Shown here piece after piece: positions 8,459 through 16,663 of a DNA stretch of 64,000 bases. The stretch is from Afipia sp. P52-10 (GTDB lineage: Bacteria; Pseudomonadota; Alphaproteobacteria; Rhizobiales; Xanthobacteraceae): assembly GCF_000516555.1 (NCBI RefSeq), contig NZ_AZSJ01000004.1, forward strand, positions 65,610 through 129,609, read 5' to 3'. The position numbers and the translations under genes are program-made. The first letter of the stretch is position 1. Every line of letters begins with the position of its first letter. Under the pieces are notes generated by a model. It worked only from the letters and a program-made list of their open reading frames with translations, did not search any database and was not told the origin of the DNA.

Positions 8459-9274
8459 ATGTCGCACGACTACAAGACCATCATCGTCTCCGACGTCGAG
8501 CCGATGATTCGCCGTATCACGCTCAACCGCCCGCAGTTCTTGAATGCCTACAATCATGTGCTCTGCCATGAAGTCACCGACGCAATCGAAGAATATCTAA
8601 AGTCAGACGGATTACGTTGCCTGATCATCACGGGAGCTGGCCGCGGCTTCTGCTCGGGCGGCGACATCAGCGGCACGGAACCCGCAGAAGAACGAATGGC
8701 GCGCATCAACGTGCAGATCGGCCGCGGCGTCGAGATGCGCGACGGCATGCACCGGGTGATCCTGGCACTTGCTCGCTGTGATAAGCCGGTCATCGCCATG
8801 GTCAATGGAGCCTGTGTCGCTGGCGGTCTTGCGCTGGCGCTTGCCTGCGACTTCCGCATCGCCTCGGACAAAGCCAAGCTCGGCGACACCAGCGGCAAAT
8901 TCGGCCTGCTCCCCGACGAAGGCGGCGCGTGGTTGTTCCCGCGCTTCATGGGCATGGACAGGGCGCTGAAGATGACGATGCTCGCAGAAGTTTATGACGC
9001 AAGCGAAGCTGAGCATCTCGGCCTCGTCACGCGTGTCGTGCCGCACGATCAGCTGGAAGCGGAGACCATGGAATTTGCCCGCGCTCTTGCCGGGCAAGCG
9101 CCCCTCGCCGTCCGCCTCGCCAAGCACATGATGCAGCGGTCCGCCGACCTCAGCCTCGAGCGCTCATTGCAGGACGCCTCACTCGCGGTGATGATCGCCA
9201 ACCCGGCAGACGATGTGAAGGAGGGCCGCAAGGCCTTCGTCGAGAAGCGCAAGCCGGTGTTCCAGGGACGTTAG
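8459..9274 (+). CDS. Enoyl-CoA hydratase/isomerase family protein, PaaG-like
   Basis: 271-aa crotonase-fold protein. The oxyanion segments GFCSGGDIS and GACVAGGLALALACDF are intact, but the two hydratase glutamates are replaced (Ala125 and Ser145). Asp153 in GLLPDEGG matches the catalytic Asp of PaaG-type 1,2-epoxyphenylacetyl-CoA and delta3,delta2-enoyl-CoA isomerases. Isomerase activity is therefore more likely than hydration. It starts 28 bases after the biotin carrier, with GGGAGGACAGC as ribosome site, and probably shares its transcript. It converges on the CoA-transferase gene 29 bases downstream. Confidence 0.88.
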   Translation: MSHDYKTIIVSDVEPMIRRITLNRPQFLNAYNHVLCHEVTDAIEEYLKSDGLRCLIITGAGRGFCSGGDISGTEPAEERMARINVQIGRGVEMRDGMHRVILALARCDKPVIAMVNGACVAGGLALALACDFRIASDKAKLGDTSGKFGLLPDEGGAWLFPRFMGMDRALKMTMLAEVYDASEAEHLGLVTRVVPHDQLEAETMEFARALAGQAPLAVRLAKHMMQRSADLSLERSLQDASLAVMIANPADDVKEGRKAFVEKRKPVFQGR

Positions 9275-9303
9275 TGGCGCGCCGCCAGCGGCCTCGCCAA
9301 TCG

Positions 9304-10698
9304 TCAGTGGCGGGGCGGCCATTGCGCCTGGTGCGAGCCGAGCGGCATAGCCGGGCGCGCCCAGAACGCGGGCGTCTTCGACAGAATCGCCGCGTGCCGC
9401 ACCGCCTGTAATTCGCCGAATCCGGACGGTACCGCCAACGTGTAAGGTTTGACGGCATCCAGCGGCAATTCGGGCCGGCGCATCGCTCCTTCGATGCGGC
9501 CAAGGTTCCAGAGCCAGCGGCCTGTCTGGGCGAGCGACACGCGCACATGCCAACTGCCGCCCTCGCGGGCCTGTCGCGCTTTGGCCATCATCGCGCCGAA
9601 CGCCATCAGATAACCGGTTGCATGGTCCAGCATCTGCGATGGCAATTCCTTGGGACCATCCACACCGGCGGCCTGCCCCTCCGCGTGATTGAAACCCGTC
9701 GATGTCTGCACCAGCGAGTCGAAGCCGCGCCGCCCAGCCCATGGCCCTTGGTGCCCATAGGCGCACAGCGAAACGTAGACGATGCCGGGATTGATCGCGG
9801 CAGCGTCCTCCGGCGAAAAGCCAAGCGCCGACAGAGCGCCAGGCCGATACCCTTGCGAGATGATATCCGCCTCCGCCAGCAGCAGGTGCAGCGCCGCCCG
9901 ACCGGGGCCGCTTTTCAGATCAAGGAACGCCGACAGCTTACCCCGGCCGGTGTCGATCGTCAGCCATGGAATCGCCGGCAGTTCAGGCCCTGAGATCAGC
10001 AGGACATCGGCCCCGTGCGCAGCGAGCGTGCGTCCAGCGACAGGGCCTGCGATCACACGCGACAGGTCGAGCACGCGCAAGCCTTCCAGCGGACGATCCC
10101 CATGCGGCCACGGCCGCGGTGCGGCCTCACCGATCTTTTCGATCGTCAGCAGCGGCAGGCCTTCCAACGCGTGGGCTTGAGGATGCTTCGACCATTGCTC
10201 GTGCGATCGCATATACGAGACCACACAACCCCCGGCATAGGCCGCGGTTTCGAACGCCTCCCCTTCCCAATGGTTTAATGCAGCCTGGACCTCGTCGCGC
10301 TCCGGCTTGCAGTCGAGCACACGGCAGACATTGTCGCGGTGATGCTTGAAGTTCGTATGCAGCCGCACGAACCCATCCCGAACCTTGTAAACGCCGGCGA
10401 TGGCATCCCAGGCCGGCGGTGGCGGGTTGCCATTGAGGCGCAGATAGCGCTCGCTGCGGCATTCGACGACAGCATGTTCAAGTGCGACCGAAACTCGCTG
10501 CGATTGTCCTGATCGCGCGCGCCAGATTTCGGCGGCTGCAAGGCCTGCAGCGGCGATAGTGACTTGAGCGGCCATATCGACTGCGAAAGAGGACGGCAGG
10601 ATCGGCGGCGTTCCGGTCAGCGTGACAGCATCCAGCGCGTCCAGATCGCCCTGTGCCAAGGTCCATAGATCGCGAAGAACGTCCTGGCTGGTGCGCAT
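9304..10698 (-). CDS. CaiB/BaiF-like CoA-transferase, rearranged two-part protein
   Basis: 464-aa member of the family III CoA-transferases with an unusual order. Residues 40-180 look like the later part of a CaiB subunit (small domain around VYKVRDGFVRLHTN), and residues 204-400 then give the start of a second unit (LEGLRVLDLSRVIAGPVAG, GYRPGALSALGFSP). The usual catalytic Asp in GQxVD is Ser in both copies (QRVS70 and VRVS388LAQ). A normal aspartyl-CoA intermediate is thus doubtful; it may act by a different route or be catalytically silent. The start MRTSQD is the best candidate; the longer frame adds a hydrophobic leader not typical of the family. It follows dnaE2 by 87 bases. Confidence 0.8.
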   Translation of the reverse strand: MRTSQDVLRDLWTLAQGDLDALDAVTLTGTPPILPSSFAVDMAAQVTIAAAGLAAAEIWRARSGQSQRVSVALEHAVVECRSERYLRLNGNPPPPAWDAIAGVYKVRDGFVRLHTNFKHHRDNVCRVLDCKPERDEVQAALNHWEGEAFETAAYAGGCVVSYMRSHEQWSKHPQAHALEGLPLLTIEKIGEAAPRPWPHGDRPLEGLRVLDLSRVIAGPVAGRTLAAHGADVLLISGPELPAIPWLTIDTGRGKLSAFLDLKSGPGRAALHLLLAEADIISQGYRPGALSALGFSPEDAAAINPGIVYVSLCAYGHQGPWAGRRGFDSLVQTSTGFNHAEGQAAGVDGPKELPSQMLDHATGYLMAFGAMMAKARQAREGGSWHVRVSLAQTGRWLWNLGRIEGAMRRPELPLDAVKPYTLAVPSGFGELQAVRHAAILSKTPAFWARPAMPLGSHQAQWPPRH

Positions 10699-10785
10699 GT
10701 GGATGGATCCGAAAACCGAACTGAGAGAGAAGAAGCAGCAGAGCATCGCCCAACTGCCGCGGCCCGACAAGGGTTTCCGGCACCG

Positions 10786-13700
10786 TCAATGGAAGTCGCG
10801 CGAACGTGGCAGGATACGGATGTTGCGGGGATGGCGACGACCGGAACTGCTATTGCGCTCGGATCGCCAGGGGGCGCGCTCGGCATCGGCGTGGGCTTCT
10901 GGCAGGGCCGCCGTCTCCAGCGATCCATCCGACAGCCTGCCGAGATCATGGGTGCGGTCAATCAGCCTGTGCGCAACGAGATGAACCACTTCTTCCTCAC
11001 TCTTTTGCACAGTTCCTTCGACCAGAATCAAACGGGCGCCCATCACCTCCTTGCGGAAGCGCGCCATCATCTTCGGCCAAACCACGATGTTGGCGATTCC
11101 GGTTTCATCCTCGATGGTGAGAAACACTGTGCCCTTGGCTGTGCTCGGCTGCTGTCGCACCAGCACAACGCCTGCGCAACGGGTGAACTCCCCATTTTTG
11201 AAGCTCGTGGCCTCCTTGCAGGTCTTGATCCCCTCCCGCGCAAACAGCGGCCTCAAGAATTGCGTCGGATGGCCTTTGATCGACAAGCGGATGGTTTGGT
11301 AATCGGCAACGACATGTTCGGACAGCGGCATCGCCGGCAGCGGCCGCGCCTGTTCGTCCGGTTGTTCGCGCGCGGTCGCACTCAAGAACAACGGCAGCGG
11401 AACATCGTCTGGCAATCGTCGCACGGCCCACAAGGCAGCCCGGCGATCGAGACCAAGCGAACGAAACGCATCGGCATCCGCCAGCGCGACCAGCGCCCGT
11501 TTCGGCAGCCCCGTATCGCGCGCGAAATCCTCCAGCGAGGCAAAGGGCCGGCGTGATCGTGCGGCAAGAATGCGCTGCGTCCAATCCTCAGCGTCAATCT
11601 CTTTCGGATCGTCTGGCTGCCGCTTGAATCCTTCGACCTGACGAAAGCCGAGCCGCAGCGCCAGATACTGCGCGTAAACAGACGTCGGTGGCTCCAATGT
11701 GTTGTCGGAATGACTGAACGAGACATCGACAGGCCGAATCTCGACTTCATTCTCGCGCGCATCTCGCACGATCTGCGCCGGTGCATAGAAGCCCATCGGC
11801 TGCGAATTCAACAAGCCGCAGGCGAACACCTCGGGATGATGATGCTTGAGCCACGAGGAAACATAGACCAACTGCGCGAAGCTCGCGGCATGGCTCTCCG
11901 GGAATCCGTAATCACCGAAGCCCCTTATTTGATTGAAGCAATTCTTGGCGAACTCTTCCGGATATCCACGCTCCGTCAAGTTACGGATCATCTTTTCTTC
12001 AAACAAGTGGATCGTCCCTGCATGACGAAAGGTCGCCATCGATTTGCGTAGCTGGTTCGCTTCGTCAGGAGTAAACTGCGCCGCATCAATGGCAATGCGC
12101 ATCGCTTGCTCCTGAAACAACGGAACGCCTAGCGTTTTATACAGGATCGATTTTAGCTCGTCTTTGTCCCCATTTTTTGGATAGGGATATTCGATCTCCT
12201 CAGGCTTCATCTTCCTTCGTTGAAGATAGGGATGCACCATGTTGCCCTGGATCGGTCCGGGACGAACGATGGCGACCTCGATGACGAGATCATAGAAGGT
12301 CCGCGGCTTCAGGCGCGGCAGCATGTTCATCTGCGCACGGCTCTCTACCTGGAAGACGCCAAGAGACTCGCCGCGACATAGCATGTCGTAGACTTTTACA
12401 TCGCCCTTTGGGATCGTCGCCAACTCCCAACGCTCGCCCTTATGCTGCGCGATGAGGTCGAAGCACTTGCGAATGCAGGTCAGCATCCCAAGCGCCAGCA
12501 CATCGACCTTCATCATGCCAAGCGTGTCGATATCGTCCTTGTCCCATTCGATGAAGGTGCGCTTCTCCATCGCAGCATTGCCGATCGGCACATAAGTATC
12601 GAGCCGATCCTGGGTCAGTACGAAGCCGCCGACATGCTGGGACAGGTGGCGAGGAAAACCGATCAACTCGCCGGTGAGTTCGATCGCACGACGGACCATC
12701 GGATTAGTCGGATTGAGCCCCGCCTGCGCGATCTGCCGATCATCAATCGCCTCCCCCCAGCTTCCCCACACCGTCCCGGCCAGTGCCGCGGTGATATCCT
12801 CGCTCAGGCCCAGCGCCTTGCCGACATCGCGCACGGCGCTGCGCGGACGATAGTGGATGACGGTGGCAACGATGCCAGCGCGGCGACGGCTATAGCGGTC
12901 GAACACATACTGCATCACCTCCTCGCGCCGTTCGTGTTCGAAATCGACGTCGATGTCCGGCGGCTCGTGCCGCTGTTCCGACAGAAAACGCTCAAACAGA
13001 ACGTCGATCTCGGTCGGGTTCACCGAGGTAATACCAAGCAGATAGCACACGACGGAATTCGCAGCCGATCCCCGCCCCTGGCACAGGATATTGCGCGAAC
13101 GCGCGTAATGCACGATGTCATGCACGGTGAGAAAGTAATGCGCGAACTCCCGCTTGGCGATCAGATCAAGCTCCTTGCGGATGGTCGCCTGCAGCTTTTT
13201 ATCCATCCCTTCGGGAAAGTACTTCTGCCCGCCCTCCCGCACCAAATCTTCCAGATGCTGCTGTGCGGTTTTGCCCGGCGGCACCGGCTCGTCGGGATAT
13301 TGATAACGAAGCTCGGCCAACGAGAACGTTATGCGATCGGCGAAACGCACCGTCTCCGCGACAGCCTCCGGATAATCCTGAAACAGCTTGCGCATCATCT
13401 GCGGCGGCTGCAGATGCCGTTCGGCATGGGCTTCAAGAAGCCGCCCCGCCTTCTCGACCGTCGTCTTCTCACGGATGCAACTCAGTACGTCCTGCAAGGC
13501 GCGACGTTGGGGTGCATGATAAAGTGCATCGATGGTGGCCATCAGCGGCACACGCGCCGTGTCGGCGACGCGTTGCAGCCGCGCCAAGCGGCGCTTGTCA
13601 TCGCCGCGATGAAACAGGCTCGCAGCCAACCACACGCCTTCGGCACGCGTGCGGCCAAGCACATCGAGAAGGCGCAGTGTATCGGCAACGACGAACCGGT

Positions 13701-14091
13701 GTGCCGTCATCACGACAAGCAAAAGTCCCTCGCAGAACTGCAACAGATCGTCGAGCCGCAGGATACACTCATCCTTATCCGCGCGCAGCTTGCCTTCGGT
13801 CAGGATACGGCAGAGCCGGCCATAGGCATGGCGGTCTTTCGGATAGGCGAGAATATCCGGAGTACCATCGACGAAGACAAGGCGCGCACCGGTGAGGAAC
13901 TTCGGCTTATGCAAAAGCTTGACGTTTCTCGATTCTCCATAGGCGCGAACAACTCCAGCCAGCGTATTGCGGTCTGCAACACCGATGGCGTGCAGACCGT
14001 ATAAATCCGCTTGATGGACGAATTCCTGCGGATGCGATGCACCGCGCAGGAATGAAAAGTTCGTCGTTATGCCAATCTCCGCATAGCTCAT
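10786..14091 (-). CDS. dnaE2: Error-prone DNA polymerase DnaE2 (ImuC)
   Basis: 1101-aa C-family polymerase for mutagenic translesion synthesis. An N-terminal PHP domain opens with SYAEIGITTNFSFLRGASHP. The polymerase core holds GRGSAANSVVCYLLG and the catalytic acid motif PDIDVDFEHERREE. HhH and OB segments follow, the latter near GVVLVRQQPSTAKGTVFLTI. Length and the short PHP region fit DnaE2 rather than replicative DnaE1. ATGA is shared with the imuB stop (14088-14091), so the two are translationally coupled. Third gene of an SOS operon starting at imuA. The family acts with ImuB and the beta clamp after DNA damage. Confidence 0.96.
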   Translation of the reverse strand: MSYAEIGITTNFSFLRGASHPQEFVHQADLYGLHAIGVADRNTLAGVVRAYGESRNVKLLHKPKFLTGARLVFVDGTPDILAYPKDRHAYGRLCRILTEGKLRADKDECILRLDDLLQFCEGLLLVVMTAHRFVVADTLRLLDVLGRTRAEGVWLAASLFHRGDDKRRLARLQRVADTARVPLMATIDALYHAPQRRALQDVLSCIREKTTVEKAGRLLEAHAERHLQPPQMMRKLFQDYPEAVAETVRFADRITFSLAELRYQYPDEPVPPGKTAQQHLEDLVREGGQKYFPEGMDKKLQATIRKELDLIAKREFAHYFLTVHDIVHYARSRNILCQGRGSAANSVVCYLLGITSVNPTEIDVLFERFLSEQRHEPPDIDVDFEHERREEVMQYVFDRYSRRRAGIVATVIHYRPRSAVRDVGKALGLSEDITAALAGTVWGSWGEAIDDRQIAQAGLNPTNPMVRRAIELTGELIGFPRHLSQHVGGFVLTQDRLDTYVPIGNAAMEKRTFIEWDKDDIDTLGMMKVDVLALGMLTCIRKCFDLIAQHKGERWELATIPKGDVKVYDMLCRGESLGVFQVESRAQMNMLPRLKPRTFYDLVIEVAIVRPGPIQGNMVHPYLQRRKMKPEEIEYPYPKNGDKDELKSILYKTLGVPLFQEQAMRIAIDAAQFTPDEANQLRKSMATFRHAGTIHLFEEKMIRNLTERGYPEEFAKNCFNQIRGFGDYGFPESHAASFAQLVYVSSWLKHHHPEVFACGLLNSQPMGFYAPAQIVRDARENEVEIRPVDVSFSHSDNTLEPPTSVYAQYLALRLGFRQVEGFKRQPDDPKEIDAEDWTQRILAARSRRPFASLEDFARDTGLPKRALVALADADAFRSLGLDRRAALWAVRRLPDDVPLPLFLSATAREQPDEQARPLPAMPLSEHVVADYQTIRLSIKGHPTQFLRPLFAREGIKTCKEATSFKNGEFTRCAGVVLVRQQPSTAKGTVFLTIEDETGIANIVVWPKMMARFRKEVMGARLILVEGTVQKSEEEVVHLVAHRLIDRTHDLGRLSDGSLETAALPEAHADAERAPWRSERNSSSGRRHPRNIRILPRSRDFH

Positions 14092-15740
14092 GCGAATAAT
14101 CCATGCATGAACCAGCGGAACGTTGCGACCTCGCGCCCATAGATCCCCTCCCGATAGAGCCAGTAGCGGCCACCATCCTTGTCCTCGGCACGGAAATAAT
14201 CACGGGTCAGCAGACTGCCGTCGATCGGCGCAACTTCGATCTCACCTTGCGGCGGATGCATCCGTGCAAATGCATCGTCTCGCGCGTGCGGCGCACCGCT
14301 GCGATGATGCCACCATTCCATAGCGATGCGTTCGGGTCCCTCCACATGCGAGACAACATGCAGATGCCGTCGCCAACGGAACTGCGCCGGCGGTCCATCC
14401 GGGAAATCGGCCATCACGCCGATTTCCTCTGGTCGGTCGAACAACCGCAAGGGACGCAATGGCGGCTCGTACGGAATGGGGGGTGGCCATTCGGCGGCAA
14501 GCCGCATGACTTCTTGCGCAGGCACGGCAAGAGACTCACGCTCGGGAATATGTGTATTCTGCGGCAGGTAGCGAACGATGCGCTGCCGCCCGACCCGCGC
14601 CGCCAGCCGATCGACCAGCTCGCCGATATCAGCCTCCTCATTCGCAGTTGTATCGAAGCCATGCTGAACCGCGGCAACGCTTACAGTACGAATCGCGGCC
14701 AGACGGATCAGGTCGAAGCCAAAGCCCGGATCGAGCGGATCGGCCAATGCGGCGAGCTTCTCGGCGAACAAACGCTGCACCACGCTTGCACGCGTGATCG
14801 CTTGCCCAGCCTCGACGACAATCGCGCGCATGGCACCATCGGTACGGAAGAAGCTCGCTTCGAGCAGACGTGCGCCCTTGCCGTGCCGCTCCATCGTCTC
14901 GACCAGCACTTGCGCCAATGATGCAAGGGTCGCCGCGACGGTCTCATGCGTCATCACGGGCTCGGCAAAGCGGCGCTCTGCAACATAATCCGGTACCGGT
15001 TTGCGCGGATTGATCGGCGCGTCGCCAAGCCCCAATGCCTGTTGCACGAGGCTGGTGACGTCGGCTCCGAAGCGGGCCGTGATCTCCGCCGGCATACGGC
15101 TTGCGACATCACCGATCGTCTTCAATCCGGCCCGGTTGAGCCCGCGTACGATCCTATCATCGACGCCAAGAGCGGCGATCGGCAACGACGACACAGCGTT
15201 CGCCTCTTCGCCCGATGCGACAACCTCGCATCTCTTGCTGTGTGCGACTGCACGCGCAGCCACGGCCGTACCGGCAATCGCGCCATTGACGATCAGACCT
15301 TGCCGCGACAGCGCCGCGCAGACCGTTTGCAGCATTGCCCGTTCACCGCCGAACAGATGCGCACAACCGGTAATGTCGAGAAATAATCCGTCGCAACCAT
15401 CCAGCGCGACCAACGGCGTGAAGCGATCGCACCAATCAGCGATAGCTCCCAGCGCTTCGGCATCGGCGGCCGGATCGGCATCGATGACGGCAAGCGCCGG
15501 CAACATGGCCCGTGCGGTCGCCAGCGGCATGCCCGGCACCAATCCCTGGCTGGCCGCAGCATCGTTCAACGCGGTCACCTGCCAGGCGTTGTCAACCTTC
15601 GCTGCGACAACCAGCGGCGCAGAGGCAATGTCATGCGCTGCGGCGCCATTGCGGGCCTGCTGGCGGCGAAAGCGGTCGGTCGGCAGACGCGGCAGCCATA
15701 GGCTGAGAATGCGTCGCCCGTTCGCGGAAAAGGTACTCAT
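14088..15740 (-). CDS. imuB: ImuB, inactive Y-family polymerase-like protein
   Basis: 550-aa Y-family homologue that bridges the beta clamp, ImuA and DnaE2 in damage-induced mutagenesis. It begins RRILSLWLPRLPTDRF, and the palm region reads GCDGLFLDITGCAHLFGG without the SIDE-type acidic motif of active DinB/UmuC enzymes, as known for ImuB. A possible clamp-contact segment, PLRPLRLFDRPEEIGV, lies in the C-terminal third. The start at MSTFSANG is chosen on family similarity and leaves a 110-base overlap with imuA; the frame extends further upstream but only inside imuA. Its stop overlaps the dnaE2 start (ATGA). Confidence 0.93.
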   Translation of the reverse strand: MSTFSANGRRILSLWLPRLPTDRFRRQQARNGAAAHDIASAPLVVAAKVDNAWQVTALNDAAASQGLVPGMPLATARAMLPALAVIDADPAADAEALGAIADWCDRFTPLVALDGCDGLFLDITGCAHLFGGERAMLQTVCAALSRQGLIVNGAIAGTAVAARAVAHSKRCEVVASGEEANAVSSLPIAALGVDDRIVRGLNRAGLKTIGDVASRMPAEITARFGADVTSLVQQALGLGDAPINPRKPVPDYVAERRFAEPVMTHETVAATLASLAQVLVETMERHGKGARLLEASFFRTDGAMRAIVVEAGQAITRASVVQRLFAEKLAALADPLDPGFGFDLIRLAAIRTVSVAAVQHGFDTTANEEADIGELVDRLAARVGRQRIVRYLPQNTHIPERESLAVPAQEVMRLAAEWPPPIPYEPPLRPLRLFDRPEEIGVMADFPDGPPAQFRWRRHLHVVSHVEGPERIAMEWWHHRSGAPHARDDAFARMHPPQGEIEVAPIDGSLLTRDYFRAEDKDGGRYWLYREGIYGREVATFRWFMHGLFA

Positions 15741-16464
15741 CACGCGTCCATTCCATGATCCATCGTCCAGTCTGTCCGTGCCGGTTGCGAACCAACTCGG
15801 CATCGAACAAGGGCGTCCCCCAAGCCTGCCAGTCAGCCACCGGCGGCGAATGCGCGGCCCGGACGACCCAACGGGTTTCGGCGGTGCTGGCCTGCGGTGT
15901 CGCGCCCAGCCGCAGCATGAGTGCCGTGACACCAGACGTGCCCGCCGCGAGCGTCAGCTTACGGCTCGCCACCATGTCGAACGCTTTCGTCTCCCCCCAG
16001 ATTTCGGCGACCACGGCGCCGAGCGCATTGCAGGCAAGGCCATCGGCGGCGATACGCAGCACCATCTCCGCATGGGGCGCGCGCACAACGACGAGATGAC
16101 GGGGATCGAGACCAAGCTCGGCAAAACCGTTCATCGCCAGATCGCCGGATTCCAACGCCGAGAAATCCTGCCTGATCCAGAGCACGAAGCGCCGCTTCAG
16201 CGTGGCCCGCCGTACGAGACCCAGCACGAAACCCGTTGCGGTCCCAGCCTGATCGCTACGTCCGGAGAACACCTCGTGCAACGCCCCGAGCGCGAGCCCG
16301 CCTCTCAGCGCCGTATCCGCCATGACATGCCCAAGGGGCACATGCTCACTGGCGCGTTCGCCTCCGGATGTTTCGAGCCGCTCCACCTCCATACGCAGAG
16401 AGGCCAATTTGGCAGACGCCACCTGCTCTCCGGACACAAGTTTATCCATGCGTGCGCCAGCCAT
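15631..16464 (-). CDS. imuA: ImuA, RecA-like SOS mutagenesis protein
   Basis: 277-aa RecA-fold protein without a clear Walker A. Recognisable blocks are GLALGALHEVFSGRSDQAGT, VLWIRQDFSALESGD, GLDPRHLVVVRAPHAEMVLR and EIWGETKAFDMVASRKL. Known ImuA (SulA-like) proteins bind RecA and ImuB. AGGAG lies ten bases before the ATG; a second ATG five codons in is an alternative. The gene starts 60 bases downstream of a perfect LexA box and a well-formed promoter. Its last 110 bases are read in a second frame as the start of imuB. Confidence 0.92.
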   Translation of the reverse strand: MAGARMDKLVSGEQVASAKLASLRMEVERLETSGGERASEHVPLGHVMADTALRGGLALGALHEVFSGRSDQAGTATGFVLGLVRRATLKRRFVLWIRQDFSALESGDLAMNGFAELGLDPRHLVVVRAPHAEMVLRIAADGLACNALGAVVAEIWGETKAFDMVASRKLTLAAGTSGVTALMLRLGATPQASTAETRWVVRAAHSPPVADWQAWGTPLFDAELVRNRHGQTGRWIMEWTRDEYLFRERATHSQPMAAASADRPLSPPAGPQWRRSA

Positions 16465-16524
16465 GATCGCGCCGCTCCTGAAGCTTTCGGACTGCGGATT
16501 AGCCCGTCCTGTTTGCGATTACAT

Positions 16525-16569
16525 GTTCACCTTTTGTTCTATTAAATGACCTCTGCGCGAAAGAGTCAA
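16525..16569 (-). promoter_or_regulatory. LexA (SOS) box and promoter of imuA-imuB-dnaE2
   Basis: GTTC at 16525-16528 and again at 16536-16539 are separated by exactly seven bases, the alphaproteobacterial LexA consensus GTTC-N7-GTTC. Reading toward imuA, TTGACT (16569-16564), a 17-base spacer and TTTAAT (16546-16541) form a promoter whose -10 ends one base before the box. LexA bound there would block open-complex formation. This predicts damage-inducible expression of the operon. Confidence 0.9.
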
Positions 16570-16613
16570 TCGCTCTCCCCGTCAATGAATTATGTAAATA
16601 AAATCAATGATGT

Positions 16614-16640
16614 GGAGATGCCTCAGCAGATGGCATCTCC
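16614..16640 (-). terminator. Terminator-like hairpin after the ThDP-enzyme gene
   Basis: GGAGATGCC (16614-16622) pairs perfectly with GGCATCTCC (16632-16640) around a 9-base loop. On the minus strand it follows the stop at 16664 and is succeeded by an AT-rich tract (ACATCATTGATTTTATTT). It would separate the ThDP-enzyme transcript from the SOS promoter downstream. Confidence 0.55.
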
Positions 16641-16663
16641 TCTATCACCGCTATCGGCTCGTC

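Noticed and set aside
12442-14004. 520-codon plus-strand frame opposite dnaE2
   Set aside because: Antisense shadow of a certain gene; no motif, no ribosome site, low-complexity composition.
15001-16545. 514-codon plus-strand frame opposite imuB and imuA
   Set aside because: Crosses two genes and the LexA-controlled promoter; composition typical of an antisense frame.
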